In this document: positions 42,433 to 54,680 of the stretch, piece after piece
Layout: the number at the start of each line of letters is the position of its first letter
Position numbering within the stretch: the first letter of the stretch is position 1
NCBI GenBank assembly: GCA_905221615.1
Contig: CAJNDT010003046.1
Location: 431,088-495,087 of the forward strand
Reading direction: 5' to 3'
Length of the DNA: 64,000 nucleotides
Source: Symbiodinium sp. CCMP2592
Taxonomy: Eukaryota > Sar > Dinophyceae > Suessiales > Symbiodiniaceae
The notes under the pieces: generated by a model
What the model was told of the DNA's origin: nothing
Seen by the model: the letters and a program-made list of their open reading frames with translations, nothing else
Databases searched by the model: none
Position numbers and translations under genes: made by a program

Positions 42433-42679
42433 ATCATTAGACTTAGGCTTGTCTGTAAATTGTAGTTGCTACACTAGACTACTGCTAAACCTATGGGTTG
42501 TTCTCTAACTTAGGGTCCCTTCTAGGGTCCGAAAAGGCTGACATACTATCCTGGGGACTTAGAAAGGTGAGCCTAAGTTAGAGAACTACTAACCCCTCTG
42601 TCTGTGTGTCAATGGAACTGTCGACCGGAGGTGCAGCTCACACAGCCGGAACCTGGCGAGACACAGTAGTTGAGCTATA

Positions 42680-42784
42680 TGGGTGGTTGCCAAAATTAGG
42701 GTCCCTTTTTGGGTACCCTAAATATTAGGTGCCGTATTATATTAGGGACCCAAAAAGGGACCATAATTTTGAAAACCACCCATG
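42680..42784. mobile_element. Introner-like element, family A
   Basis: tatgggtggttgccaaaatt / ccataattttgaaaaccacc; internal taaatattaggtgccgtatt matches other copies. Confidence 0.9.
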
Positions 42785-43256
42785 TGTGTTTAGGGCTTTA
42801 AGGCTCTAGGGGTTGAGGGGCTTGCGGGTTTTTTGAAGCCTCCTTGTCCTGAGCGGCTTCCTATTCATTCGAGGTCCATACTGAGGTCCACTGTTCTCCC
42901 AAACTTCCCTAAACCCAAACCTTAAACCCCAAACCCCTACACCCTAAAACCTAAACCTCAAGTCGCTACTAAGCACTAAACCCTAAACCCCTGAACCACA
43001 AACCGCAAACCCCTCAATCCAAAACCTCCAACTAAACCCTAAACCCTATGACCAAGTAGCATCGAAACACGCCGGAAGTGCGAGCGGATCCTTCTCCAAT
43101 GCTAAGACTGGCGAGGGGCACCGCAGTTCCTGGTTTGGGGTTTCGGGTTTATGGGTTGGGGTTCGGGGGTTTAGGGTCTCGGGCTTAGGGGTTTGCAGGG
43201 TTTAGGGGTTTAGATTTCAGGGGTTTAGGGACTTAGGGTTTCGGATTTAGGGTCGG

Positions 43257-43420
43257 CATTCAGGGGTCAAGGAAGACGGATGCGCCTGCAATCCCGGTTT
43301 CGGGCAAACTGATGGTCTCCGCACGCGCCGCATCTCCAGTCCCCTTCCCAGTAGTCCTCTCACAGCACGGAACTGCACGAAAAGGCTCCCTCTTCGCAAC
43401 ATCCCAGATCCCAAGCAGAC
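43257..43420 (-). CDS. Possible exon, unknown
   Basis: The minus frame LGIWDVAKREPFRAVPCCER, TTGKGTGDAARAETISLPET, then GIAGASVFLDP and a stop is coding-like and is bounded upstream by a family B element at 43422. Other minus frames are also partly open. Confidence 0.35.
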
Positions 43421-43421
43421 A

Positions 43422-43531
43422 TGGGGGTTTCCGAAAATAGGGGACCCCAATATAGTATCCTAAACAGTAGGATCCTTATTATAAGGGCTCCAAAATATGG
43501 TACCCCTTATTTTCGGAAACTTCCACATAGG
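43422..43531. mobile_element. Introner-like element, family B
   Basis: gggggtttccgaaaataggg / ccccttattttcggaaactt; internal acagtaggatccttattata. Confidence 0.85.
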
Positions 43532-43689
43532 AACAGTCCTGGCTTTTGGCAGCAGCAACAGCAGCAGGTTTTCTTTCTTGCTGCAACGAGTGGCCCTGCT
43601 GATACAAAGACATCAGCGAGGCCATTTGCCGCCTTGGCCACGAGACTACTGACGGGCACAGTCTCCAACGCATGCGCACGCAGAGATAG

Positions 43690-44215
43690 AGAAACATAGA
43701 GAGAGAGAGAGAGAACGAGAGTACGATACCTACACACAAAGATAAAGATTCGATTATGTATATGTATACAAACATATGTATATATATATATATACACATA
43801 TGTGTGTGTACGTGCATACTGCATCTGTACGTGTACATCAACATTTGCGTTTTCTAAACCCAAACCCCTTTCTTGAAAAACAAAGGCGCTGCTGATACGG
43901 AAGCACCAGGAAAGCTATTTGCTGCCAGCGATCGGACTACCGCCACGAATGAATGAACACACACACACACACACACGCTCACGTACATACATGAATATAT
44001 GGATAAATGTATATACACATATATAGGTGTGTTGGTGTGTTTTAGAAAGGAATAAAATACATGCGCATATGCAACACATGAATACATCTACATAAGTGCA
44101 TGTATATATATATATATACATATGTGTGTGTTTGTTATTATTTTGCATAAACTACACATACCTGTGCGAGTATGTATACGCACACAGATACACACATACA
44201 TATGTGGGTGTTTAG
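43690..44215. repeat. Microsatellite cluster (GAGA, TATA, ACAC, TGTG)
   Basis: agagagagag at 43698-43714, tatatata and acacacac runs around 43780, 43960 and 44105. Between them, 43875-43950 is a diverged copy of 43565-43665. Confidence 0.85.
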
Positions 44216-44224
44216 ATCTGATAT

Positions 44225-44575
44225 GATGCTCGCATGTGTTATACTGTAGTATGCTATGATATACTGCGGTATGCTATGGCATTATAGTGCAGAATTCTAT
44301 TTTGAAATATAGGGCACATTGTAGCATGGTCTGGTACTGTGTGGTATGGCACATGGTGTAGCATACCATGGTACAGTATCGTGTAGTGTAATGAAACGGA
44401 ATCTAGTAGTATAATCCAGCCTAGTCTTGTCTATGCTTTACAAGACTAGACTATACTGCACTATACTAGACTATCTTATGCCGCATTGTTTTGTACTATC
44501 TGTACTGTACTGCAATATAGCGTAATATACTCTACTATGTATACTTTGCTATACCATGCTATGCTGTACCATGCG
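44225..44575. repeat. TATAG/TATAC-rich degenerate microsatellite
   Basis: agtatgctatgatatactg-type sequence on the left switches to ctatactgcactatactaga on the right, similar to 15.7-16.1 kb. Confidence 0.75.
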
Positions 44576-44639
44576 ACATGCAAAGGGATACATGTCTACT
44601 TTACACCTTTCCACCTGTATTCACAAATCTATCTCACAC

Positions 44640-47600
44640 AAGAACCGACCATACCCAGGTGACAGCAAACTGTTGCCGAGTCGCTGGACCCAGAAATTCT
44701 GGTACGCTGTTTCTGCCGCAGCAGCCTCTAGAGCCACTAAGTGCCATGCAAGCTTCGACTAGGGGACTAGGGTTCTACTGCATAGGGTATGGCCCTAAAC
44801 CCTTATCCGAAACTCCAGGAACGTCTCTTCACTGATGCACGATCTGCATCTACAGATCGATCGATCAAGCAAGAACCGCAGGCTTTGGGAAGGAAATCAG
44901 CTTGTTTCTAAGCACATATACGACGGTTCACCATGGTATGCTAGAACAGATTCATAATATGCGACAATCGTGTACGATATTCCCTGCCTGCTCTGCAGCT
45001 CGTGCCTCTTCGGGCGAGAGCGCCTTGACAAGCCATGGCAGAATAGCCCGCGAAAGACTGCGCAACATCACGTCACCCACTAGCACCCAGAGATCCCAAT
45101 ACCCCTTAATTGAAGAATATACCTTAAATCAGAAGAGGAATCTATAAATTAAGGTATATTCCCTAATTAAGGGGTATTGGGTTCTCTGGGCAAGCGATTA
45201 AGGTCCCTGCAACGGGAGGAGCAGGAGCACTCGCTGGCTGCGAGGGCTGCGAGGGCTGCGCAGGCTGCGAAGGCTCTGCCGGAGACGGAGCCGCCTCCTT
45301 TCCCAGAATCCAAGGGTAAAAGGAGGGACCCTTAATGAGGACCCTTAGGTCTATACCCTTAATATAGCCATTACATACCCATTATATTGCCCATTATAGG
45401 GTAGGGGTCCCCATTAAGGGTCCCTCCTTTTCCCCTTTCCCAGAAGGCCAGGAACTTTAAAAGTCGCATGTTCTATAGAATAGTGTAAAATAATCGACGA
45501 TATGAACATCTGTACTTTAACATGCCATAGTATACTATACGGTACTAGACTATACTGCACTATACTAGACTATAGTAAGTAGAGTATACTCTCGCATAGT
45601 ATGATACTATACTGTATTTGACCGTACTCCTTCCAAGACAGTCTTCACTAGGCATTTAGTTCAAGTAACCAGGGAGCAACAAGTATACATTTTTATTTCA
45701 CAATGAATCCTTTAAGTAAAAGTATTACAGTATGGTTCTCCAAAGCCCAATGCAAGGTGCCTCTGCCGGCTCTGCTTTCACGTCCTCCTTGGGGCCGAAG
45801 AGACCAGCCGCCTGAAATCAAAAGGCGCTTTTGACAGGGCTTCTTTGTTTTAACTGCAATAGCCCCGTTTCTCCAAAGACAGCTTTCTCAATCTGAGCGT
45901 GCACTCTGTGGTGCTCCACTCCTGCCCTCTACTCGGGTTTGGGCTTTAGGGTTTAGGGTTTGGGGTTTCGGGTTCAGGGTTCAGGGATTAGGGTTTAGGG
46001 CTTTAAGGTTTGAGGTTTAGGGACCAAGCTCCCGAAGCCCGGGCCTCTTTGCCGAGCAAGGAAGCTGCCTCGGTAAGGTAAGGGCCAGTACTCAGAGATA
46101 TAGTATAAGACAGTATAGGATAGGCATAGTAATACGATACAGTATAATATAGTTGTAGTAATATAAAGTACAGTAACCCTAGCACAGTATAGTGTAGAAT
46201 TATACCGCAGTACAGTAAAGCAAAGCACCGTATCGCATGGTATGGTGCAGCACAGTATAGTATACAGTACAGTATACTGCAGTCGAACCCTAATCCCTAA
46301 ACCCAAAACTAGTATAGCATAGTACAGTTATCGAGGCTCAGACCAGGTTGGCCAGGGATGACTGGACGTTGCTGCGTTTGCCTGAGTTGAAGCAACCGGC
46401 AAGCTGAGGAGCATACAAAAGCATATTATAGTATATGGCAGTATATCATGGTATACTATAGTATGCTATAGATAGAATACTATAGTATACTATAGTACAA
46501 TAAAAAAATATTCTCGTATCTTCTAGTATATTATGGTGTATATTCACCTATAGTATAGTACAGTAGAGTATGCTGTGCCCTAGGGTTCAGGGTGCTCTGC
46601 CCCCCTCTGCTCTTGCCAAGACACTTTCAAGTTCGGGGGAGATGGGAAAAGCCTTGGCGGCCTCTGGACCTCAGCACGGTTTAGGGGTTCAGGGTTTAGG
46701 TTCAGTGTTTAGGGTTCAGGGTTTCGGGTTTAGGGTTCACGGTGTAAAGTTTAGGGTTTAGGGTTTAGAGTGTAGGGCTTAGGGTTTAGGGTTTAGCGTT
46801 CAGGGTTTAGGGTTTAGGGAAGTCGCAGGCTTAGGGTTTGGGGTTTTTGGTTTAGGGGTGCTCACGTTCCCGGACCTTCCAAAATCCCTTCATCAAGGAA
46901 TATACCTTAAATCAAAATAGGAGTTCTGCTTTAGCTTAATTAAGGTATAGAAAAGTTCCTTCATTAAGGGATTTTGGAAGGTCTGGGTTCACTGAGTGCT
47001 CCGAGCGCCGTGCTTATTGAACTTACTGGGGACGGGGTCGGTTGGGTGGGCGCTGGCGGGGGTGGCGCTGGAGCGGCAGATCCTGCGCTGCTTCGTTCAA
47101 GCCAGGTAACCCAAACCCGATATTATATACTAGGGTATACGATGATAAGCTGTAATATGATATAATACACTATAAAATAACATACTATAGTCTACTATAA
47201 AAAATATAGCACTTTCATGTGCTGTAGAAAAGTATCAGCACACTTTCTGCCTGGAGCAGTCGGCGCACTGGGCATCGACGCTCCTCGAGTATGGTTGCCA
47301 CATGGAGGAACAGACAGAGCATCACAGCATTCAGAAGCTTACCTTTGGTTAGTAGGGAATGGAGGAATGGGGTACAACTATAACTACTTTTACTACCATA
47401 TTACTGCCATATTACTTTCATATTACTACCATATAACTACTCTTACTACCATTCTTCCATTCCCTAACCAAAGGTCAGGAAGAAGCCTGGAGCTGCGAGG
47501 GACAAGGATGGCAAAGGCGACAGGCTTGGCATCGGTGGCAAACCTCGCAGAGGTCAAGGATTCGTGACTTTCCTTCGCCATGGCAGTAAGGACCCTCACG

Positions 47601-50600
47601 CATCAGCCTCCCCAGCCCTAAGCGGAATCCTAAACCCTCCTACAGTAGAAGCCAGAAAGTTGGAATATGATTATCCTACCCCTTCTATGGTAAATTATAG
47701 GGTATCCTACCATGAAACCATATTCCAACTTTCTGGAATTCCCTGTAAACCCTCCTAAACCCTCAACCCTAATCTGCAACTCACCTGGTAGGGGTGGTGG
47801 TGGCTTCGTCTTTGCGACGCTGGCCAGTCCTGCGCTTGCCCCAGGCCCGACCCTCACGCAAGGCAAACGCTCTAATATGCTATAATAGACCACAACTTAC
47901 GATAATGTACTGTAGTATACTAGAACATACTATAGTATACCGGAATATACTAATAAAATACTAGAATAGCTATGAGTTAACATAACATTGTACTACACTA
48001 TACCTTAAAAACCTATAACACTACACTAAACGCTGCTATGATATAATGAAAACCTAAGACCCGAAGCCCTGAACCCTTACGCATGCCCAGGTGGGAGTTT
48101 CCGCAAATTAGGCGTACCTTCTTTTGGGGGACCTTATAATAAGGATCCTACTATTTTGGGTGCTATATTAGAGTCCCCTATTTTCGGAAACTCCCATATG
48201 GACCCCTAAACCCCCTAAACCCTTTTAGAACCCTTATAGATCCCTTAAAAAAGCCCTAAACCCTAAGACCCGAAGCCCTGAACCCTACTTAAAGGATCAT
48301 GGGACTTAGTAACTAGGCTTGTAATTAAGGTAACTATACTTATAACTCCAATTAGGGGACTTATACCCCCACTTACTAAGTCCCCTGATCCTCCAAGTAG
48401 TACCCTAAACCCTAAACCCTATAGATCCCTTTAAGGAACCCTATAGATCCCTTTAAGGAGCCCCTTAAGAACCCTTACTAAGTCCCCTGATCCTCCAAGT
48501 ACGCAAGCCCAGGTCCTGAAGCCGGCGGTGGTGGCTTTGCACCGCCAAGGGGCGGTAAGGGCGCCGCTGGGGGAAAGGCAGGGGGCGCCTCAGGGGTGCA
48601 GGATTCCTTTACAGGGTCCTTTAAAGGGTCCTCATAAAAGGCTTTAAAGGTATCTATAGGGTTCAGGGTTTGAGGTTTTAGTTGTTTTAGGGTTTAGGGT
48701 TCAGGGGCTTTACTTGAAGGCTCATGGGACTTAGTAAGTAAGGTTATAAGTAGGTTATAAGTAGGATAACCCCACTTAAGGGACTTATAACCCCAACTAT
48801 AACCTACTTACTAAGTCCCATGATCCTCTAAGCAGGATTCCTTTACAGGGTCCTTTAAAGGGTCCTCACAAAAGGTCCTGTAAGGGGCCCTTTAAAGGGA
48901 TCTATAGGGTTCAGGGTTTGAGGTTTTAGTTTTTGCTAGGGTTTGGGGTTTAGGGTTCCAGGTGATGTAATGAGAAGCAGACAGATCTCTATACTCAATA
49001 GCATACCAGAGCAGATTGTAATATCGTAAGATTATACTAGAAGTCTGGAACTTGCTATAGGATACTCGAATATACAATATATACTCGGATATACCGTAAG
49101 AAAAAGCGATGAGACTTTCAAGCATCGGACCGCCGGCGCCACTGGCGCTGGAGGCGGGACGAGGGGACTCGGTGCTGGTGGTACCTCGGATGCTTCGCGG
49201 CTTTAGGGTTTAGGGTTTAGGGCTTCTGGGCTCTTGCAAAGGCATGATTTTTTAAGGCTGCCATAATAATATGGATCTGGAGCTGATACTAAGGCTTCCT
49301 TGCTATGGCAACTTGCAAGAAAGCCTTTCACAAGAATCCAGTCTTTGGCCCTGACTTCTCTTTGCGGATTCTGGGCCGCGGACCCTGGAGAAACCGTTCG
49401 GCGGGGCGGGCATGGGAGCCAGCAGCGGCGGTGGAAGCTGGGAGGGCTCCTGCAGAACCCGATCGACGCAGAGGCCTCAATAATTGGGCTTTGGGTATTA
49501 TGGTATATTATGGAATATTACAGTATATTATAGTATATTACAGTATATTATGTGTATTATGGTAATAATTGGGCTTTGGGGGTTATATTTTAGGTACGGC
49601 CCCATACAGTAAGAGTCTATAATAGGCTATTATTAAGGTCCTACTATATCTATATTATGAATATTATTCAACCATTGCTGAGTGGGGGCCGTACCCAAGG
49701 TATATTGCAACTGTGATCAACTACAAAGGGACAACTACTACAATAAACTTTGCTATACTCTACTACACTATGTTATGTTCTGAAAGACTACAATACACAA
49801 AAATAGACTACAAAACACTATACTATACGATGATATGCTACAATATACGAGAATATACTGCAATATACTTTAATACACGATAATATACTGTAATATACTA
49901 TCATACACGAAAATATACTGTAACATACTGTATTATATTATAATATGCTGTAATATTCCATAATATACCATAATACACTATACTAGATCCGTCAGTTGCA
50001 CCCTGACCCCCCGGCGGGCCTGTGCCGGCGCGCCCAAGGGCCCCGACAGCGGCGCACTCGGTGGAGCCAAGCCTGGGCTCTTGTTAAGGAGTTTAGGGTT
50101 TGGAGTTTAGGGTTTAGGGTTTAGGGGTTTAGGGTTTAGGGTTTAGGGTTTAGGGTTTAGGGTATAGGGTTTAGGGTTTAGGGTTTGGAGTTTAGGGTTT
50201 AGGGTTAAGGAGTTTAGGGTGTATGAAGGGCTTAGGGTAGTAAAGTAACCAGAAAACTAGAAAAAACAACAATAACCATGCTACTAAGAAGGGCACCATG
50301 GTCTTGACTATAGACCCCTATTCTGGAAGTTATCATTATAATGTTGTCATAATAACAACAAGAACAGTATTAAGGATAATGATACTAGCAGTACTAGCCA
50401 TAACGATTGTGACAACAACAATAATAACTAGTAAGGAGAATACAGGGCACCATAACCTTTACCATAGATCCCTATTGCAAATATAAGATGGTAACTTAGA
50501 CCCGAAACATTAACCCCTAACTTATCCTAACCTACCCGAAACCCCATGGTAACTAACCACTGCTTTAGATCCTTATCCAATAGGAATAATCATCATCCCT

Positions 50601-53360
50601 GGCTCCTGAGCTCCTCCGGTATCAACGGTTAGGTAACTTCAAAAAAGTGAGACCCTTAACAAGAACCTAGAAGCGCTAACCCCAAGCCCTAAGCCCTAAG
50701 CTCTAAACCCTAAACCGTAAACCCTAAGCCCTATACCCCAAACCCTAAGCCCTACACCCTAAACCGTAAACCCTAAGCCCTACAACCTAAACCGTAAACC
50801 CTAAGCCCTACAACCTAAACCGTAAACCCTAAGCCCTACACCCCAAACCCTAAGCCCTACACCCTATACCCCAAACCCTAAGCCCTACACCCTAAACCCT
50901 AAACCCTAAGCCCTACAACCTAAACCGTAAACCCTAAGCCCTACACCCCAAACCCTAAGCCCTACACCCTATACCCCAAACCCTAAGCCCTACACCCTAA
51001 ACCCTAAACCCAAAGCCCTACAACCTAAACCGTAAACCCTAAGCCCTACACCCCAAACCCTAAGCCCTACACCCTATACCCCAAACCCTAAGCCCTACAA
51101 CCTAAACCCTAAATAAGAGCCCAGAAACCCGGAAGCCCCGGAGGGCCCGGAGACAAAGCGCCCGGAAGCGAGCCGGGCACTTCTTCTCCAGGCTGCGGCC
51201 GTGCCTCAAAAGCTCTAAAGTTCTTGGCTTCGTGGTTTCGGGGATTTTAGGGAATTTTAGGGGGGCTTATAAGGGCTTATAGGGTTTTTTTTATAGTGGT
51301 TTGTAGGGGTTTGTAGGGGTGTATGCGGGTTTCGATGCTTACAGGAGTCTCGAGATTTTGGGGTTTGGGGTGTAGGAGTTGCGGGCTCCTTTAAAGGCTC
51401 CCGCTAGAGGGTACTATGGGGTTCAATAATAGGGTCCCCTTGAATGGTACTCCGAAGTCCTTCAAGGGTTCCCTTTTCGGGCTCCTTTAACTAGGATACC
51501 CAGTAACCTAAGAATAAAAAGGCCTCTCTTTTTGGTATTGGGTAACTTTATAAGGAACCTAGGACTACAAAAAGGGAATAAGGGTACTACTGGGCATCCT
51601 AGTTTAAGGATTTCAGGGTTTTCGGATTTCGTCTCCAAGAGCTCTGTGTCTGGCAACTGGGGATGGCACTCTCCTCCAATCCGAAAGAACTGGCTTCCTT
51701 GCAGCGTTCGAGACGCTTTGGGATTTGGGGGTTTGGGGTTTCGGGGTTTTGGGGGTTTAGGGTTTAGGATGGGTTGGGATTTGGGGTTTCGGCTTCAGGA
51801 TTTAGCGTCTGGGTGTAGGGTCTGGGGTTTGGGGATTCAGGTTTAGTATTTTGTTCTGTGCTTCGGAGAGGAACGAAAAACGTCTGGGAGTCGGGCGGCA
51901 CAGCCTTCGCTGTGGAGTTGGTAAGTGCCTGTGCAGCATCCGAACACGAGCCAGAAAGCGTAGAAGAAAACTCCAAACCCTCGATCTTAAACCCTAAACC
52001 CGCAACCCTAAACTGTAATCATCAAAGAGGGTTGCAAAGTGCCTTCTGCATCCTGGCGCTTTGCATCAGCTCTCCTATGGACAGGTCAACAGTATCGTGG
52101 AGGCTAAAGCAGAGTCGAGTGGCGTAGGGTATGGCATAGCATCGTATGGCATAGCATGTTCTCGTTTGGTATCGGGCCACACTGCTTTCAGCTGCTGTGA
52201 TCAAGGGCCCCTCTGTCCTTCTGCAAGAGCTGTTAGGGCGTCGTACTCGCCATCGTCTCGGTCCTCGCAGTCTCGCGACCAAGGGGCGTGACAAGCGAGC
52301 ACGGCTCTGCTTGGAGGGTCAGCGGACTTGCAGATTATAAGTACCCTAATTGGGGTTATAAGTATAGCTACCTTATTTATAGCCCTAGTTACTAAGTCCC
52401 ATGGTCCTTTAAAGTACCCCATTCCCCGAGGGTCTCTCTTGGACTCTTCACGCTCTTGCGAATAGGTACTTTTCAATCCTATGCTCTGCTATGCGTACGC
52501 TATGCTATGCTCTGCCATACCATGTAATACCATACTCTGTTCTACACTGATTCTGATCCTAATCCTACCGCTAGTGCTATACATAAACCCATTCTGATTC
52601 GAATACTAATACCTTAGCCTAGTACTCTTACTAGCGCACATACTTTTACTAATACTAATCCTGAGGCCAATGCTAATACTAACCCTAATCCTGATCCCAA
52701 TGCTAATGCATCAGGCTAATGATAAGACTAAGAGTAAGATTAGGACTAAGACTATGCTTCACTTTACTGCACTTTGCTTCAGTCTGCTCTGTCTTCCCAG
52801 TACTATACTGTACCATGCCATACTATTCTGGACTATGCTAAACTATACTGTACCACATTTCATTCCACTCTACTATACTCGACACTACTTTAACAAACCC
52901 GAAACCCTAAACCCTCTACCCTACCTTACCTCCCCTATAAGCCACAGAACCAAAAAAAGGTTATATAAACTTTCCGGTTACTACTAAACTATAAGAACCC
53001 AAAAAGCTTAAAGGTTGGGTATTGGGGAACTGAGCTACTACACCCTACCGCAACGCAGCGGCAAGAGAAGCCTTCATCCGCGCTGGGTTGTAGTTTGGGG
53101 GCCCCAGAAGTGTTTCGTAAGGGAAATAGTAGAGTTTCCCACCTAAACCCTAAGCCCTAAACCCCAACTGCTAAATCCAAACCCTAGACACCTAAACCCT
53201 GAACCCTAAACCCCCAAACCCCAACCCAAAAACCCCAAACCCCAAGCCCCTAAACCCCTAGAGTCTAAAAGAAAATTTCATCCTTGGGTGGGCAGACCTT
53301 TACAGCTGCCGGTGGTTTCGGCTCAGGTGCGACCTTCGCCACCTGGCAGATCCGACTCCT
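44640..53360 (-). CDS. Large proline-rich protein gene (inferred from scattered exons)
   Basis: Spaced minus-strand segments, N to C: 53356-53285 (VAKVAPEPKPPAAVKVCPP), 52290-52200 (acidic, CEDRDDGEYDALTALAEGQ), 51195-51120, 50075-50005 (APPSAPLSGPLGAPAQ), 49460-49370 (QLPPPLLAPMPAPP), 49190-49110 (VPPAPSPLVPPPAPVAPAV), 48600-48520 (TPEAPPAFPPAAPLPPLGG), 47580-47480, 47105-47015 (SAAPAPPPPAPTQPTPSPVS), 45810-45760 (GLFGPKEDVKAEPAEAP), 45310-45200 (PAEPSQPAQPSQPSQP), 45085-44955 (LRSLSRAILPWLVKALSPEE) and 44765-44640 (AWHLVALEAAAAETAYQNFW). Proline-rich frames are always on the minus strand and lie between introner elements. A long Pro/Ala-rich region followed by a helical C-terminal part is the likely protein, perhaps a scaffold or actin/SH3-type ligand. 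Function is not assignable, and splitting into two genes is possible. Confidence 0.5.
45090..45192. mobile_element. Introner-like element, family E
   Basis: cccagagatcccaatacccc / aaggggtattgggttctctg, with inner ttaattgaagaatatacctt / aaggtatattccctaattaa. It sits between two exon-like segments of the proline-rich gene. Confidence 0.9.
45312..45440. mobile_element. Introner-like element, family M
   Basis: gggtaaaaggagggaccctt / aagggtccctccttttcccc; copy of the 25.11 kb element. It abuts the Pro-rich exon ending at 45310. Confidence 0.9.
46876..46986. mobile_element. Introner-like element, family E (variant ends)
   Basis: accttccaaaatcccttcat / cattaagggattttggaagg; a sub-family also seen at 42020-42110. 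Confidence 0.8.
47340..47476. mobile_element. Introner-like element, family K
   Basis: acctttggttagtagggaat / attccctaaccaaaggt, with the loop expanded by attactaccat repeats compared with 33.84 kb. Confidence 0.9.
47650..47740. mobile_element. Introner-like element, family F
   Basis: gccagaaagttggaatatga / catattccaactttctgg; nearly the same as 32.98 kb. Confidence 0.9.
48092..48200. mobile_element. Introner-like element, family B
   Basis: gggagtttccgcaaattagg / ccctattttcggaaactccc. Confidence 0.9.
48292..48398. mobile_element. Introner-like element, family C (diverged)
   Basis: acttaaaggatcatgggact / gtcccctgatcctccaagta. Confidence 0.8.
48711..48834. mobile_element. Introner-like element, family C
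   Basis: tacttgaaggctcatgggac ... cccatgatcctctaag. It is flanked on both sides by a ggattcctttacagggtcct segment, so the element appears inserted in or duplicated with its surroundings. Confidence 0.9.
49490..49990. repeat. TATTA / CTATAA-type microsatellite with embedded hairpin
   Basis: gtatattatagtatattaca on the left and aatatactgtaatatacta on the right. A hairpin with ggtacggcccc / ggggccgtacc ends lies at 49594-49697. Confidence 0.75.
50085..50665. mobile_element. Enlarged family J-like element holding telomere repeat and unique DNA
   Basis: Left end gggctcttgttaaggagttt at about 50090; right end cttaacaagaacct at about 50655-50668. In between are a TTTAGGG array (50095-50215) and about 400 bp of unique AT-rich DNA. 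This could be a larger relative of the roughly 110-bp family J, or chance pairing of two solo ends. Confidence 0.45.
50680..51115. repeat. Higher-order array of telomere-like units
   Basis: Blocks of ccctaagccctacaccctat, accccaaa and aacctaaaccgtaaaccc repeat in a 60-120 bp super-period. Fully intergenic or intronic. Confidence 0.9.
52930..53036. mobile_element. Introner-like element, family H
   Basis: cctcccctataagccacaga ... ggttgggtattggggaactg. Confidence 0.85.
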
Positions 53361-53837
53361 TCAAGGGTTCCCTTACAGGGTTCCTTGTGGGTCCTTTCAT
53401 CGGTCCCTTGAAAGGTTTAGGGTTTATAGGGTTTATAGGATTTATGGGGTTTATAGGGTTTACAGGGTTCAGGGTAGCTTCTTGAAGGGCTCCTGTCAAG
53501 GAGTCCTTTAAAGGGCTCCGGGAACGGATTCCGATAAAGGGTTCCTTTAAGAGCACTGTGAGGGGGCTATGATTTAGGGTTTCGGGTTTTGTAGGGGCCT
53601 TAGCAAGTAGATTCCGGCTTTGCAGGGGCCTAAACCCTTAAAGTGCCCTCAGAGCCCCTTTACACTAGTTCAGGGTTTAGGGTTTAGGGGTTCTTGGAAT
53701 ACCGGTTCCTTTAAGGGTTCCTCTAACCTTTAAAGGCTTTCATAAGGGTTATTCGAGCTATGTCCCTTTTAGCAGAGGCCTGAACAGTTCGCCGCGGCCC
53801 CGGCCGAAACCTTTCCTTAAAACGAGGTTTATAGGGG

Positions 53838-53950
53838 TTGCCCAGAGAGCCCAATACCCCTTAATTAAGGAATGTAGCTTAAATCATAATATGAATCCCC
53901 TGATAATTCAAGTCATACTCCTTAATTAAGGGGTATTGGGCTCTCTGGGT
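53838..53950. mobile_element. Introner-like element, family E
   Basis: gcccagagagcccaataccc / ggggtattgggctctctggg, a nearly perfect 30-bp terminal inverted repeat with inner ttaattaagg. Confidence 0.92.
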
Positions 53951-53954
53951 GGGT

Positions 53955-54225
53955 TGTGTGAACTTTGCCCTTTTGAAGTCGCAGCCACAAGAGATGCAAA
54001 CAAGGCAGCCACCATCGTTTGCTGCGCTGCCACCCTTGGCACAAATAGAACAATGCAAACAGCCGCTTGGGAATGCTGGATCTTCAGCCAAGTTGCTGCG
54101 ATTGCGTTGGAAACGGCTGCATACCAGGTGTGTGAGGCACCCAAGTGGTGTTGAAGGGATCGACCTGTCGTATCCTGTCAGGACGGCACCGCAGCTCAGG
54201 GAGCCCGCAGAAGTGTTTAAACCCT
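53955..54225 (-). CDS. Candidate Cys-rich exon
   Basis: One minus frame is open across the interval and contains CLTHLVC, CLHCSICAKGG and CLVCISCGCDFKRAK, a zinc-finger-like spacing of cysteines. Another minus frame and two plus frames are also open, so assignment rests only on the cysteine pattern and strand. It lies between a family E and a family F element. Confidence 0.35.
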
Positions 54226-54267
54226 GAACGCTAAACCACCTAAACCCGAAACCCCTATAGTCGAATC

Positions 54268-54363
54268 CAAAAAGTTGGACCATCATTATCCTCATGCCCT
54301 TAAGGTAAGGTATAGGGAATGCCAGCACTAATCCTCCTTGAACCATGTTCCAACTTTCTGGGG
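54268..54363. mobile_element. Introner-like element, family F
   Basis: tccaaaaagttggaccatca / catgttccaactttctgggg. Confidence 0.75.
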
Positions 54364-54399
54364 TTCACTGTAACCTCTTTGGGGGCACATGGTTTCAAC

Positions 54400-54680
54400 C
54401 TTGAAAAAACCCTAAACCCTAAACCCTAAACCCTAAACCCCCCAAACCCTAAACCCTAAACCCTAAACCCCCCAGAACCCCGGAGCGAAGCTGCGCGTCT
54501 CCTCCCCAGCAACATTGCCGTGGGATCACGGGCACTGCCCAGGCCACCACGCATGAGGACCTCTGACTTAGGGCGTTTAGGGAAAAGGGCTTTAGGGTTT
54601 AGGGTTTAGGGTTTGGGGTTTAGGGTTTACGGCTTTAGGGTTTAGGGTTTAGGGCTTTAGGGTTTAGGGTTTTTGAGGAA
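54400..54680. repeat. Telomere-like arrays in both orientations
   Basis: CCCTAAA array at 54405-54475 and TTTAGGG array at 54575-54680, separated by about 100 bp of unique DNA; together an inverted pair. Confidence 0.85.

Noticed and set aside
53949-54227. Plus-strand frame of 92 codons as a Cys-containing gene
   Set aside because: At least four frames are open here; the minus frame has better-spaced cysteines, and even that one is only a candidate.
54400-54680. Head-to-head telomere fusion site
   Set aside because: The two arrays are short, degenerate and separated by about 100 bp of unique DNA; similar pairs occur elsewhere in the window.
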